From Bacteroidota bacterium (GTDB lineage Bacteria > Bacteroidota > Bacteroidia > Bacteroidales > VadinHA17), in contig JAKAXP010000031.1 of assembly GCA_021816545.1 (NCBI GenBank), forward strand, positions 1-14,274: a stretch of DNA of 14,274 nt, given 5' to 3'. Positions 7,821 to 14,274 of the stretch are shown here, piece after piece (the first letter of the stretch is position 1; the number at the start of each line of letters is the position of its first letter). The notes beneath the pieces were generated by a model, which ran no database searches, was not told the origin of the DNA, and was given only the letters and a program-made list of their open reading frames with translations. Both the position numbers and the translations under genes were made by a program.

Positions 7821-8990
7821 TCAATGACCGTACCTGAGCAGTCCCCGCGTCCACCTTATGGGTACCTGGTCACGGTTGGCCATGAGGTAGTCCTCATATG
7901 AACAGGCCAGGTGCTGCGGCTCGCCGGCAGGATTACGGATCTCCATCCACCAGCGGTCTGTAATCATGCTCTTTATGAAGATTGCTTCACTCTCAAGATC
8001 ACTGAGGGTGACATGATAACGGGTAAACCTGCTGCTGTTCTGGTCACTGAGGAAGGAGACCTCATACTGTTTCTGTGAGAATCCTTCAAGGAAGAACCAT
8101 ATAAGCTGTGCTGCAAGGTGAGATGTCTGCATCCTTGTGTCAAGGGCAGGATTGACCTCCATCACAGAAAAGACCTTCAGGTTGTCAGAAAGGCCTGCAT
8201 ACCTTGAGAGCAGGCAGATCTCCTCACCGTAAAACCCGTTTGCGGAGGGGAGGAATGTCCCGGGTGCATCAGACTGACGCACTGACCCGATATCAAACAC
8301 TGCTACAGAGGCATCTCGGAAGAGGGGTTCGGTCTCGTGCACGGCAGCACGCACCTCTCCGATGCGCATCATGTCATAGTGCCTGCGGTTGAACCGGTTC
8401 ACAACCTGCTGGTCAGTGAGGTATGTCTGGTGGCCGATGGCCGAAAGGTGCGAAAGACCGCTGCCGCTTCGGTAGATGAGATCATTCATCCAGTTCAGCG
8501 AGTCAGACGGCCGTTTTTCAGCTGTGAAATCGATGCGTGAATCTACCGAGACGAGTGACCATTTCTGTTTCCCGGCAGAGAGTGCCCGGTCAATTGCAGG
8601 CATCAGTGCGCTTGTGCCCCCAATGACAACCGGTACGATATTCTTTGAAAGAAGCTGAAGCAGTACGTCGCGCAGGCCGGCAATAGTGTCATCAAACGAT
8701 GCTCCCGGCCTGAAGTTGCCCAGGTCAGTGACCTTCAGCCTGCCCGGCAGCCTGGAGAATGAGTAAAGGCTCTTCCTGACAGCATCGGGTGCCAGTGCCG
8801 CTCCGGTATTTGCCGATGCACGGTCATCAGGCACCCCGATGATGGCTACGGCAAAACCGTCAAGTTCACCGATAGGCTCATTCCCGGTATTGACAGCCAC
8901 ATTATGCGGGAAGGCAGAAGACCCCTTCAGCGGTTCCACACCGGGCTTGTCGAGGCATACAGGGTCAATATACTGGTTCAGGTCTATCAT
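7821..8990 (-). CDS. Ureohydrolase-fold (arginase/formimidoylglutamase-like) protein with a degraded metal site
   Basis: Arginase-superfamily protein, probably not an active ureohydrolase. No signal peptide is seen, so it should be cytoplasmic. Counting from the upstream GTG at 9005, the fold landmarks are AIIGVPDD at 54-61 and NTGAALAPDAVR at 66-77, then VIGGTSAL at 127-134 where active enzymes have GGDHS. VSVDSRIDF at 152-160 replaces the DAHxD motif, FDIGSVR at 237-243 replaces DxDxxDP, and MEVNPALD lies at 282-289. Of six metal ligands, three Asp seem kept (155, 159, 238). Both His become Ser132 and Arg157, and one Asp becomes Gly240. Residues after about 310 form an extension rich in aromatic and charged residues (KSMITDRWWMEI, YEDYLMANRDQ). 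I use the ATG at 8990; the GTG at 9005 overlaps the topA stop as GTGA and is an alternative. The automatic name formimidoylglutamase would be misleading here. Confidence 0.82.
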   Translation of the reverse strand: MIDLNQYIDPVCLDKPGVEPLKGSSAFPHNVAVNTGNEPIGELDGFAVAIIGVPDDRASANTGAALAPDAVRKSLYSFSRLPGRLKVTDLGNFRPGASFDDTIAGLRDVLLQLLSKNIVPVVIGGTSALMPAIDRALSAGKQKWSLVSVDSRIDFTAEKRPSDSLNWMNDLIYRSGSGLSHLSAIGHQTYLTDQQVVNRFNRRHYDMMRIGEVRAAVHETEPLFRDASVAVFDIGSVRQSDAPGTFLPSANGFYGEEICLLSRYAGLSDNLKVFSVMEVNPALDTRMQTSHLAAQLIWFFLEGFSQKQYEVSFLSDQNSSRFTRYHVTLSDLESEAIFIKSMITDRWWMEIRNPAGEPQHLACSYEDYLMANRDQVPIRWTRGLLRYGH

Positions 8991-9001
8991 ATAATATAAG
9001 G

Positions 9002-11320
9002 TCACTTCTTCTTTTTGCCCCGGACGCTCTTTGTCTTGCTCCCCCTTTCAATAATTGCCAGGCACTCATCCCTTGTAAGCTTATGAGGATCGGTGCCCTT
9101 GGGAATGCGGTAGTTCGTCTTGTCATGCATTATATATGGACCATACCTTCCGTTCAGGACCATTATGTCACCCAGTTCGCTGATTACCTTCTGCTTTTCC
9201 CCTTCGCGCTTTTCCCTGATAAGCTCTGCAGCTCTCTCTTCAGTGATTGTGTACGGGTCATCAACTCCTCTCTTCAGGGAGTAGAACTTGCCTGCATGCT
9301 TGACATAGGGGCCGAACTTACCGACACCAACGGTCATTTCGCTCTCTTCGAAGGTGCCCACGGCGCGCGGCAGCGCGAAGAGGGCGAGGGCCTCCTCAAG
9401 TGTTATGGTCTCAAGCAACTGGTCACGCCTGAGGTTTGCAAACCGCGGTTTCTGCTCCTCCGAGGCCTCGCCCAGCTGTACAACGGGTCCGAACCTGCTC
9501 ATCTTCACCGATACCGGGAGGCCCGTTGCCGGATCCGTTCCAAGCTGCCGCGCGCCCGTCATCCGTGCACGCGTTGAAAGAGAGTCGTCAACAGTCTTCC
9601 GGAACGGACCGTAGAATGTGGAAATCATCTTTTCCCACTTTGTCTCCCCGGCCGCTATCTCGTCAAACTCCTTCTCAACCCCTGCCGTAAAGTTGTAGTC
9701 AAGGATATCAGGGAAGTTTGATATAAGGAAGTCATTGACTATCATCCCGATATCTTTAGGGAAGAGTTTGGACTTCTCCTTGCCGGCTATCTCTGTCTTT
9801 TCGCTCCGTGTGATCTTTCCCTTTGCAAGGGTCAGCTGTGCAAGGGTGCGCTTCTCCCCGGGCCTGTCCTCGCGGGCCACATAGCCGCGAGACTGTATGG
9901 TTGATATAATAGGTGCGTAGGTGGATGGTCTTCCTATACCCAGTTCCTCAAGCTTCTTCACCAGGCTGGCCTCAGTGTAGCGCGGCGGGGGAGAGGTGAA
10001 GCGCTGCAGTGCCGTGATGCTCTCGGGTGTAAGCCCCATACCCTTGTCCACGCGCGGAAGTATGGCCTTTTCGTCTTCGGCATTGTTGCTGTCATATGAC
10101 TCGGTGTAGACCTTCAGGAACCCGTCGAAGAGAACCACTTCACCGGTGGCGGTGAAATTTACGGGTGAGGAAGACATGCCTATTGTGATGGTTGTCTTTT
10201 CAACCCTGGCATCCGCCATCTGTGAGGCTATCGCCCTGCGCCAGATGAGCTCGTAAAGCCTCTTCTCATTGTTGCTGCCAGTTGTATCCTTCCTGTCAAA
10301 ATAGGTTGGCCTGATGGCTTCGTGTGCCTCCTGGGCACCGCGCGAATGTGTCTTGAACTGGCGTGTGCGGGAATATTCCGGACCGTATTCTGAGGTGATG
10401 ACATCCCTGGCTGTGTTGAGCGCCAGCGAGGAGAGGTTTGTTGAGTCGGTCCTCATGTATGTGATCTTTCCGGCCTCGTACAGCTTCTGTGCCACCGACA
10501 TTGTCTGTGCTACGGAGAATCCAAGCTTGCGGTAGGCTTCCTGCTGCAGGGTGGAGGTGGTGAAGGGTGGCGCCGGTGACCTTGTACCGGGCTTCACAAC
10601 TATATTTTCGACTGTGAAGGCAGATTCACTGCATTTTTCCAGGAACTGCCTTGCCTCAGGCTCCGTGGTGAATTTCTTCGGACATTCGGCCTTAAGCAGA
10701 ACATCTGTGCCTTCACTGTTCCTGCCGCTGAAAGAACCGGTGACCCTGAATGCGGAGTCAGCAACAAATCCTATTATCTCGCGCTCACGGTCAACCAGCA
10801 GCCTGACAGCAACCGACTGAACCCTCCCTGCAGAAAGTGACGGCTGCACCTTCTTCCAGAGTACCGGAGAGAGCTCGAAACCGACAAGCCTGTCGAGGAT
10901 CCTTCGTGCCTGCTGTGCGTTGACAAGATTCATGTCAACCTGGCGGGGTGATTCTACCGCCCGTGTGATTGCATCTTTCGTAATCTCATGAAACACTATG
11001 CGGCGTGTGGTCTCCGGGTCAAGCCCGAGAACTGCTATGAGATGCCATGCAATGGCCTCTCCCTCACGGTCCTCATCAGAGGCAATCCATACGGTCTTAG
11101 CCTGCCCTGCAAGCTTGCGGAGCTCGGCTACAACCTTCTTCTTGTCCTCAGGGATCTCATAAACCGGGGCAAACCCCTTGTCGACCTCCACTCCGAGATT
11201 ATTCCTGACGAGGTCACGAATGTGCCCGAAACTAGACACAACAGTATAATCCTTTCCGAGAAATTTTTCTATCGTTTTTGCTTTGGCAGGTGATTCAACT
11301 ATAACCAGATTATCAGTCAT
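9002..11320 (-). CDS. topA: DNA topoisomerase I (type IA)
   Basis: Relaxes negatively supercoiled DNA by cutting one strand through a covalent tyrosine link. The 772-residue product has the Toprim domain at the N-terminus with LVIVESPAKAKTIEKFLG at 5-22 (Glu9) and SDEDREGEA at 81-89, giving the metal triad Asp82-x-Asp84-x-Glu86. NLVNAQQARRILDRLVGFEL (131-150) and SLSAGRVQSVAVRL (161-174) follow. The active-site block is KITYMRTDSTNLS at 285-297, with Tyr288 as nucleophile. GIGRPSTYAPIISTIQSRGY is also present. There are no C-terminal zinc-ribbon cysteines; instead the tail has three repeats marked by SRFGPVVQ, GKFGPYVK and GRYGPYIM, and ends in a basic RGKKKK. It is the first gene of the minus-strand block, and its TGA overlaps a possible GTG start of the next gene. 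Confidence 0.97.
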   Translation of the reverse strand: MTDNLVIVESPAKAKTIEKFLGKDYTVVSSFGHIRDLVRNNLGVEVDKGFAPVYEIPEDKKKVVAELRKLAGQAKTVWIASDEDREGEAIAWHLIAVLGLDPETTRRIVFHEITKDAITRAVESPRQVDMNLVNAQQARRILDRLVGFELSPVLWKKVQPSLSAGRVQSVAVRLLVDREREIIGFVADSAFRVTGSFSGRNSEGTDVLLKAECPKKFTTEPEARQFLEKCSESAFTVENIVVKPGTRSPAPPFTTSTLQQEAYRKLGFSVAQTMSVAQKLYEAGKITYMRTDSTNLSSLALNTARDVITSEYGPEYSRTRQFKTHSRGAQEAHEAIRPTYFDRKDTTGSNNEKRLYELIWRRAIASQMADARVEKTTITIGMSSSPVNFTATGEVVLFDGFLKVYTESYDSNNAEDEKAILPRVDKGMGLTPESITALQRFTSPPPRYTEASLVKKLEELGIGRPSTYAPIISTIQSRGYVAREDRPGEKRTLAQLTLAKGKITRSEKTEIAGKEKSKLFPKDIGMIVNDFLISNFPDILDYNFTAGVEKEFDEIAAGETKWEKMISTFYGPFRKTVDDSLSTRARMTGARQLGTDPATGLPVSVKMSRFGPVVQLGEASEEQKPRFANLRRDQLLETITLEEALALFALPRAVGTFEESEMTVGVGKFGPYVKHAGKFYSLKRGVDDPYTITEERAAELIREKREGEKQKVISELGDIMVLNGRYGPYIMHDKTNYRIPKGTDPHKLTRDECLAIIERGSKTKSVRGKKKK

Positions 11321-11342
11321 CCGAGATTTTTTAAAAACAGGG

Positions 11343-11374
11343 CAAAGTAAATGAATAAGGGCGCCATCTTCAAA
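11343..11374 (-). promoter_or_regulatory. Candidate topA promoter
   Basis: On the minus strand TTTG (11374-11371) is followed after 20 bp by TTACTTTG (11350-11343), one mismatch from TAnnTTTG. Transcription would begin near 11336, about 15 nt before the topA ATG at 11320. The TTTG lies inside the palindrome TCAAAATTTTGA at 11370-11381, which also supplies the -33 element of the divergent promoter. Confidence 0.45.
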
Positions 11375-11381
11375 ATTTTGA
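11370..11381. repeat. 12-bp perfect palindrome in the topA / PBP divergent region
   Basis: TCAAAATTTTGA is its own reverse complement and sits near the middle of the 111-bp gap between divergent genes. It gives a TTTG on each strand, so both candidate promoters can use one symmetrical element. It could also be an operator half-site arrangement, but no second copy is visible in the gap. Confidence 0.5.
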
Positions 11382-11410
11382 GAAAATTTCTGTATTAATC
11401 ATTAAATTAG
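11377..11410 (+). promoter_or_regulatory. Candidate promoter for the class A PBP gene
   Basis: TTTG at 11377-11380 is followed after 22 bp by TAAATTAG (11403-11410), one mismatch from TAnnTTTG. Transcription would begin about 11417, roughly 15 nt before the ATG at 11432. The spacer is at the long end of the usual range, so this is weaker than the opposing topA promoter. Confidence 0.33.
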
Positions 11411-11431
11411 CGGCCTTATAATGAGGGTATC

Positions 11432-13771
11432 ATGAGGGATAAAAAATTCCGGAAAAACATTATCTGGTTCTGGGTGATCATATCTCTGCCGGTAGTGTTC
11501 CTGCTGACACTGTTCATCCTGATTTCAACTCACAGGCTTGGTCCGCTGCCCTCGTTCGAGGAGCTCGAGAACCCTGACAACAGCCTTGCAGCCGAGGTCT
11601 ATTCAGAAGACAATGTGCTCCTCGGTAAGTTCTATATTCAGAACCGCACATGGACAGAGTATGAAAATATCTCTCCCTATGTCATTGATGCGCTCATTGC
11701 CACAGAGGATATCAGGTTTTACAGGCATTCCGGCATCGACTTCCGGGGTCTCGCAAGAGTGCTTGTGAAAACGATAATTTTAGGACAGAACACCGGCGGC
11801 GGCAGTACAATCACACAGCAGCTTGCGAAAAACCTCTTCCTCCCAAGGGATCTTTCAAATGACCCCGCCATCGTGCGTGCCTCGAAGCTTGCAGTTGCGA
11901 AATTCAAGGAGTGGCAGACGGCGGTGAAGCTCGAACGGAGCTACACGAAGGAAGAGATCATTACAATGTATCTGAATGTCTTTGACTTCATATACAATGC
12001 CGTTGGGATAAACTCGGCTGCCCGCATATACTTCAACACCACACCTGACTCACTTAACATTGAGCAGTCAGCAATGCTGGTGGGGATGCTTAAGAACTCG
12101 GTTGCCTACAACCCGCTTCGCAACGAAGAGACGGCACTTAAAAGGAGAAACGTGGTTATTTCCCAGATGGAACGCTATGGTTATATCTCACGCGCTGTGG
12201 CTGATTCGGTAAGCCAGCTACCGCTTGGAATTGACCTGCGCGAGGACAGCCACAACACCGGCCTTGCAACTTACTTCAGGGAATATATAAGGTCAACGAT
12301 GAACAGCCGCGAGCCTCAGAGGGAGTGGTATTACTCTGATGACCAGTACCAGGATGCCCTCTGGCGGTGGCAGAATGACCCGCTTTACGGCTGGTGCAAC
12401 AAGAACACAAAACCTGACGGCTCACCATACAACCTCTACCGTGACGGTCTGAGGATCTATACCACCCTCAACTCGAAGATGCAGACCTATGCCGAGGAGG
12501 CCCTGGTGGAACACCTTTCCAAGAACCTGCAGCCTGTCTTTGACAAGAGGGCAAAAACCTACAGGAATCCGCCGTATTCAAATGACCTCACCACTGCCCA
12601 GGTCAGGCAGATAATGGAAAGGTCAGTCAGGCAGAGCGACAGGTACCAGAGCATGAGGCGCAACGGCATACCTGAAGACTCAGTCACCCTCGCATTCAAC
12701 ACACCGGTGCCCATGAAACTCTTTTCATGGAAAGGTGAGGTGGACACCGTGCTGACCCCTCTTGATTCAATAAAGTATTACAAGTTCTTCGTGCGATCAT
12801 CATTCATGGCGATGGACCCGCACACGGGACATGTCAAAGCATATGTCGGAGGACCCGACTTCAGGTACTTCAAGTATGATGCTGTCACACAGCAGAAGAA
12901 ACAGGTGGGATCAACTATCAAGCCCTTCCTTTATACTCTGGCAATGCAGGACGGCTACTCGCCCTGCTACGAGGTGGAGAACATATCCAGGACCTTTGAG
13001 GTCAATGACTCTGTCTGGATACCCAGGAGCTCGGGACCCGAAGAGTATCACGGCAAGATGGTGACACTCAAGTGGGGCCTCGCCCAGTCGGAGAACTACA
13101 TCTCGGCATGGCTGATGAAGCAGTTCACGCCACAGGCAGTTGTTGACATTATGCACCGGATGGGCATCAGGAGCTACATTGACCCGGTTGTCTCCATCTT
13201 CCTCGGCACCTCCGATCTTTCCGTCGAAGAGATGGTGGGGGCCTACGGTACGTTCGCCAACAAGGGGGTCTATACCCGCCCGCTTTATGTCACACGCATT
13301 GAGGACCGCAATGGTAATATCATTTCATCCTTCACCCCGTTCATCGATGAGGTTATCAGTGAGAATGACGCATATCTGATGACATCACTGCTGCAGGGTG
13401 TGGTATCCAACGGGACTGCTATCAGATTAAGGCTTACCTATAAGCTCACCAACCCGATGGGCGGCAAGACCGGTACCACCCAGAACCATTCGAACGGGTG
13501 GTACATGGGGGTAATGCCTGACCTGGTTGCAGGGGTCTGGACTGGCTGGGAGGATCAGGCTATCCACTTTGAGGATCTCTCAATGGGGCAGGGTGCCAAC
13601 ATGGCACTTCCGGTTTACGGCATATTCATGCAGAAGCTGCTGGCAGACAAGGATTTTGCATCCATGGCGGCTACTGATTTTGAAGCGCCTCCCGGGTTCA
13701 ATGTGGAGCTCGACTGTGACAGGGTGAAGAAGGAGCAGCAGGGCAATCCGTACAGGCAAAGGGAATACTAA
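11432..13771 (+). CDS. mrcA: Bifunctional class A penicillin-binding protein (PBP1A-like transglycosylase/transpeptidase)
   Basis: Polymerises lipid II into glycan strands and cross-links the peptides, acting on the outer face of the inner membrane. The 779-residue product has a short cytoplasmic basic N-terminus and one membrane anchor (about residues 10-32). Its GT51 transglycosylase domain shows ALIATEDIRFYRHSGID at 87-103 (Glu92 catalytic), GGGSTITQQLAKNLF at 122-136, and KEEIITMYLN at 173-182. The transpeptidase domain has SxxK at Ser494-Lys497 (VGSTIKPF), SxN at 553-555 (SENY) and KTG at 679-681 (GGKTGTTQN). All expected catalytic motifs are present, so it should be active. A linker of about 100 residues (360-455) separates the start of the transpeptidase domain from its core. 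The symbol is by analogy with E. coli; paralogues are common, so it could also be called pbpF or ponA. It diverges from topA. Confidence 0.93.
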   Translation: MRDKKFRKNIIWFWVIISLPVVFLLTLFILISTHRLGPLPSFEELENPDNSLAAEVYSEDNVLLGKFYIQNRTWTEYENISPYVIDALIATEDIRFYRHSGIDFRGLARVLVKTIILGQNTGGGSTITQQLAKNLFLPRDLSNDPAIVRASKLAVAKFKEWQTAVKLERSYTKEEIITMYLNVFDFIYNAVGINSAARIYFNTTPDSLNIEQSAMLVGMLKNSVAYNPLRNEETALKRRNVVISQMERYGYISRAVADSVSQLPLGIDLREDSHNTGLATYFREYIRSTMNSREPQREWYYSDDQYQDALWRWQNDPLYGWCNKNTKPDGSPYNLYRDGLRIYTTLNSKMQTYAEEALVEHLSKNLQPVFDKRAKTYRNPPYSNDLTTAQVRQIMERSVRQSDRYQSMRRNGIPEDSVTLAFNTPVPMKLFSWKGEVDTVLTPLDSIKYYKFFVRSSFMAMDPHTGHVKAYVGGPDFRYFKYDAVTQQKKQVGSTIKPFLYTLAMQDGYSPCYEVENISRTFEVNDSVWIPRSSGPEEYHGKMVTLKWGLAQSENYISAWLMKQFTPQAVVDIMHRMGIRSYIDPVVSIFLGTSDLSVEEMVGAYGTFANKGVYTRPLYVTRIEDRNGNIISSFTPFIDEVISENDAYLMTSLLQGVVSNGTAIRLRLTYKLTNPMGGKTGTTQNHSNGWYMGVMPDLVAGVWTGWEDQAIHFEDLSMGQGANMALPVYGIFMQKLLADKDFASMAATDFEAPPGFNVELDCDRVKKEQQGNPYRQREY

Positions 13772-13774
13772 GAG

Positions 13775-13822
13775 GGTCTGAGGTCTTGCGGTTTTGCGGT
13801 CTGGAGGTCTTGCAGTCTGAAG
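13775..13822. repeat. Degenerate 8-bp tandem repeat, left block
   Basis: Six consecutive octamers follow the PBP stop codon: GGTCTGAG, GTCTTGCG, GTTTTGCG, GTCTGGAG, GTCTTGCA, GTCTGAAG. The phase is kept exactly across 48 bp and most units fit GTCTNNNG. The longest internal copy is the 10-mer GAGGTCTTGC at 13780-13789 and 13804-13813, 24 bp apart (three units). It is non-coding in any convincing frame. Confidence 0.75.
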
Positions 13823-13823
13823 G

Positions 13824-13852
13824 CCCCGATCCGCCAATTGGCGGATGCGGGG
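13824..13852. repeat. Palindromic hairpin between the PBP gene and radA, possible terminator
   Basis: ATCCGCCAATTGGCGGAT (13829-13846) is a perfect 18-bp palindrome, and the flanks CCCCG (13824-13828) and CGGGG (13848-13852) extend the stem with one bulged G at 13847. The plus-strand arm is followed by only TTT, and the minus-strand arm by no T tract. As a terminator it is weak in sequence though strong in stem, so a repeat or protein-binding element is an alternative reading. Confidence 0.65.
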
Positions 13853-13873
13853 TTTCGTCGCCTTGCTCCTCAA

Positions 13874-13905
13874 TCTGAGGGTCTGAAAGTCTGAGGGTTG
13901 GAGGG
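13874..13905. repeat. Degenerate 8-bp tandem repeat, right block
   Basis: Four octamers in register: TCTGAGGG, TCTGAAAG, TCTGAGGG, TTGGAGGG. They are the same family as the left block (a GTCTGAAG-like unit read one base out of phase). They lie on the far side of the palindrome, ending 12 bp before the radA stop codon. Together the two blocks and hairpin fill almost the entire 146-bp gap. Confidence 0.7.
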
Positions 13906-13917
13906 CAGGTGGAATTT

Positions 13918-14274
13918 TCAGGAAAAGAGGAGCTTTACAAGTCCCTCAATCTTGTAAACTTTGGATATTTTGAGTCCGGGGACTTCCCTTACATCCCTGT
14001 GAAATCCGGATATTACCATCTCATTGAATCCCATCCTGGCTGCCTCCATGATACGCTGCTCTATCCGTGCCACGGGTCTGATCTCTCCTGAGAGGCCGAC
14101 CTCGGCGGCAAAGGCTGTATGATGGTCGACCGGAGCATCGAGGTTTGATGACAGTACAGCCGCAGCCACAGCCAGGTCAATTGCCGGGTCACTCACCTTG
14201 AGCCCGCCTGCAATATTCAGGAAGACATCCTTCACCCCAAGCCTGAATCCTGCTCTCTTTTCCAGTACGGCAAG
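13918..14274 (-). CDS. radA: DNA repair protein RadA (partial, C-terminal part only)
   Basis: RadA is a RecA-like ATPase that promotes branch migration during recombinational repair. Only the last 118 codons and the TGA (13920-13918) lie in the window; the N-terminal zinc finger and the ATPase core lie beyond the right edge. The visible part is the Lon-protease-like C-terminal domain. It starts LAVLEKRAGFRLGVKDVF, then NIAGGLKVSDPAIDLAVAAA, AEVGLSGEIRPVARIEQRI and EAARMGFNEMVISG, all typical of RadA. The frame is open up to the last base of the window, so the GTG at 14235 is internal and not the start. It converges on the PBP gene with the repeat-filled spacer between. Confidence 0.92.
   Translation of the reverse strand, partial: LAVLEKRAGFRLGVKDVFLNIAGGLKVSDPAIDLAVAAAVLSSNLDAPVDHHTAFAAEVGLSGEIRPVARIEQRIMEAARMGFNEMVISGFHRDVREVPGLKISKVYKIEGLVKLLFS

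Noticed and set aside
7738..7854. N-terminal extension of the PorP protein by 39 residues
   Set aside because: It would place a hydrophobic stretch before a complete signal peptide, overlap the end of the upstream gene and cover the likely promoter. The ATG at 7737 begins a standard signal peptide.
9083..9577. 164-codon open frame on the plus strand opposite topA
   Set aside because: Antisense to conserved topA sequence. The apparent cysteines and aromatics come from the reverse reading of TopA repeats.
13580..13873. 97-codon minus-strand frame running over the repeat region
   Set aside because: It is mostly antisense to the PBP C-terminus, and its start lies in the octamer/palindrome repeat. 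The Arg/Pro-rich product is explained by the repeat.
13918..14235. A separate small gene starting at the GTG at 14235
   Set aside because: The frame is open past this codon to the window edge and encodes continuous RadA sequence, so it is the tail of a truncated gene.
1..14274. CRISPR array, tRNA, rRNA, insertion sequence, toxin-antitoxin or phage-defence genes
   Set aside because: I looked for regular spacers, transposase motifs, terminal inverted repeats and small paired genes and saw none. The only tandem repeat is the 8-bp array near 13800-13900.

Overview
The window reads as a stretch of Bacteroidota chromosome, most likely from an anaerobic Bacteroidales-type lineage. Three things point there. 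It carries the core type IX secretion / gliding motor genes porP-gldK-gldL-gldM-gldN, found only in this phylum. Intergenic regions hold promoter boxes of the Bacteroidota type (TAnnTTTG at -7, TTTG near -33). Start codons lack clear Shine-Dalgarno sequences and sit behind A-rich leaders. Base composition looks close to half G+C by eye. I see no insertion sequence, tRNA, rRNA, CRISPR array or prophage signature, so this looks like core genome rather than an island.

Layout. (1) 1-708, minus: an MlaE-type lipid-transport permease, cut at its C-terminus by the window edge. (2) 709-821: a divergent promoter region. (3) 822-1907, plus: mannose-1-phosphate guanylyltransferase. (4) 1908-1944: a strong hairpin that can terminate transcription from both sides. 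(5) 1965-11320, all minus and tightly packed, transcribed in the order topA, a ureohydrolase-fold gene, porP, gldK, gldL, gldM, gldN. The last five genes encode a type IX secretion outer-membrane-associated protein, the periplasmic ring lipoprotein, the two-protein proton-driven inner-membrane motor and the ring partner. (6) 11321-11431: a second divergent promoter region built round a 12-bp palindrome. (7) 11432-13771, plus: a bifunctional class A penicillin-binding protein. (8) 13772-13917: a repeat-filled convergent spacer. (9) 13918-14274, minus: the C-terminal part of RadA, cut at its N-terminus by the window edge.

How it works together. GldL and GldM form the inner-membrane motor. GldM reaches across the periplasm to the GldK/GldN ring, and PorP/SprF-type proteins belong to the outer-membrane side of the system. 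The flanking genes are largely envelope-related too: Mla lipid transport, GDP-mannose supply for glycans and peptidoglycan synthesis. The most unusual item is the ureohydrolase-fold gene between topA and porP. It keeps the fold landmarks but has lost both metal-binding histidines and one metal-binding aspartate, and it has a C-terminal extension of about 80 residues. It looks like a pseudoenzyme embedded in the secretion operon. The second unusual item is a degenerate 8-bp tandem repeat surrounding a perfect 18-bp palindrome between the PBP and radA genes.
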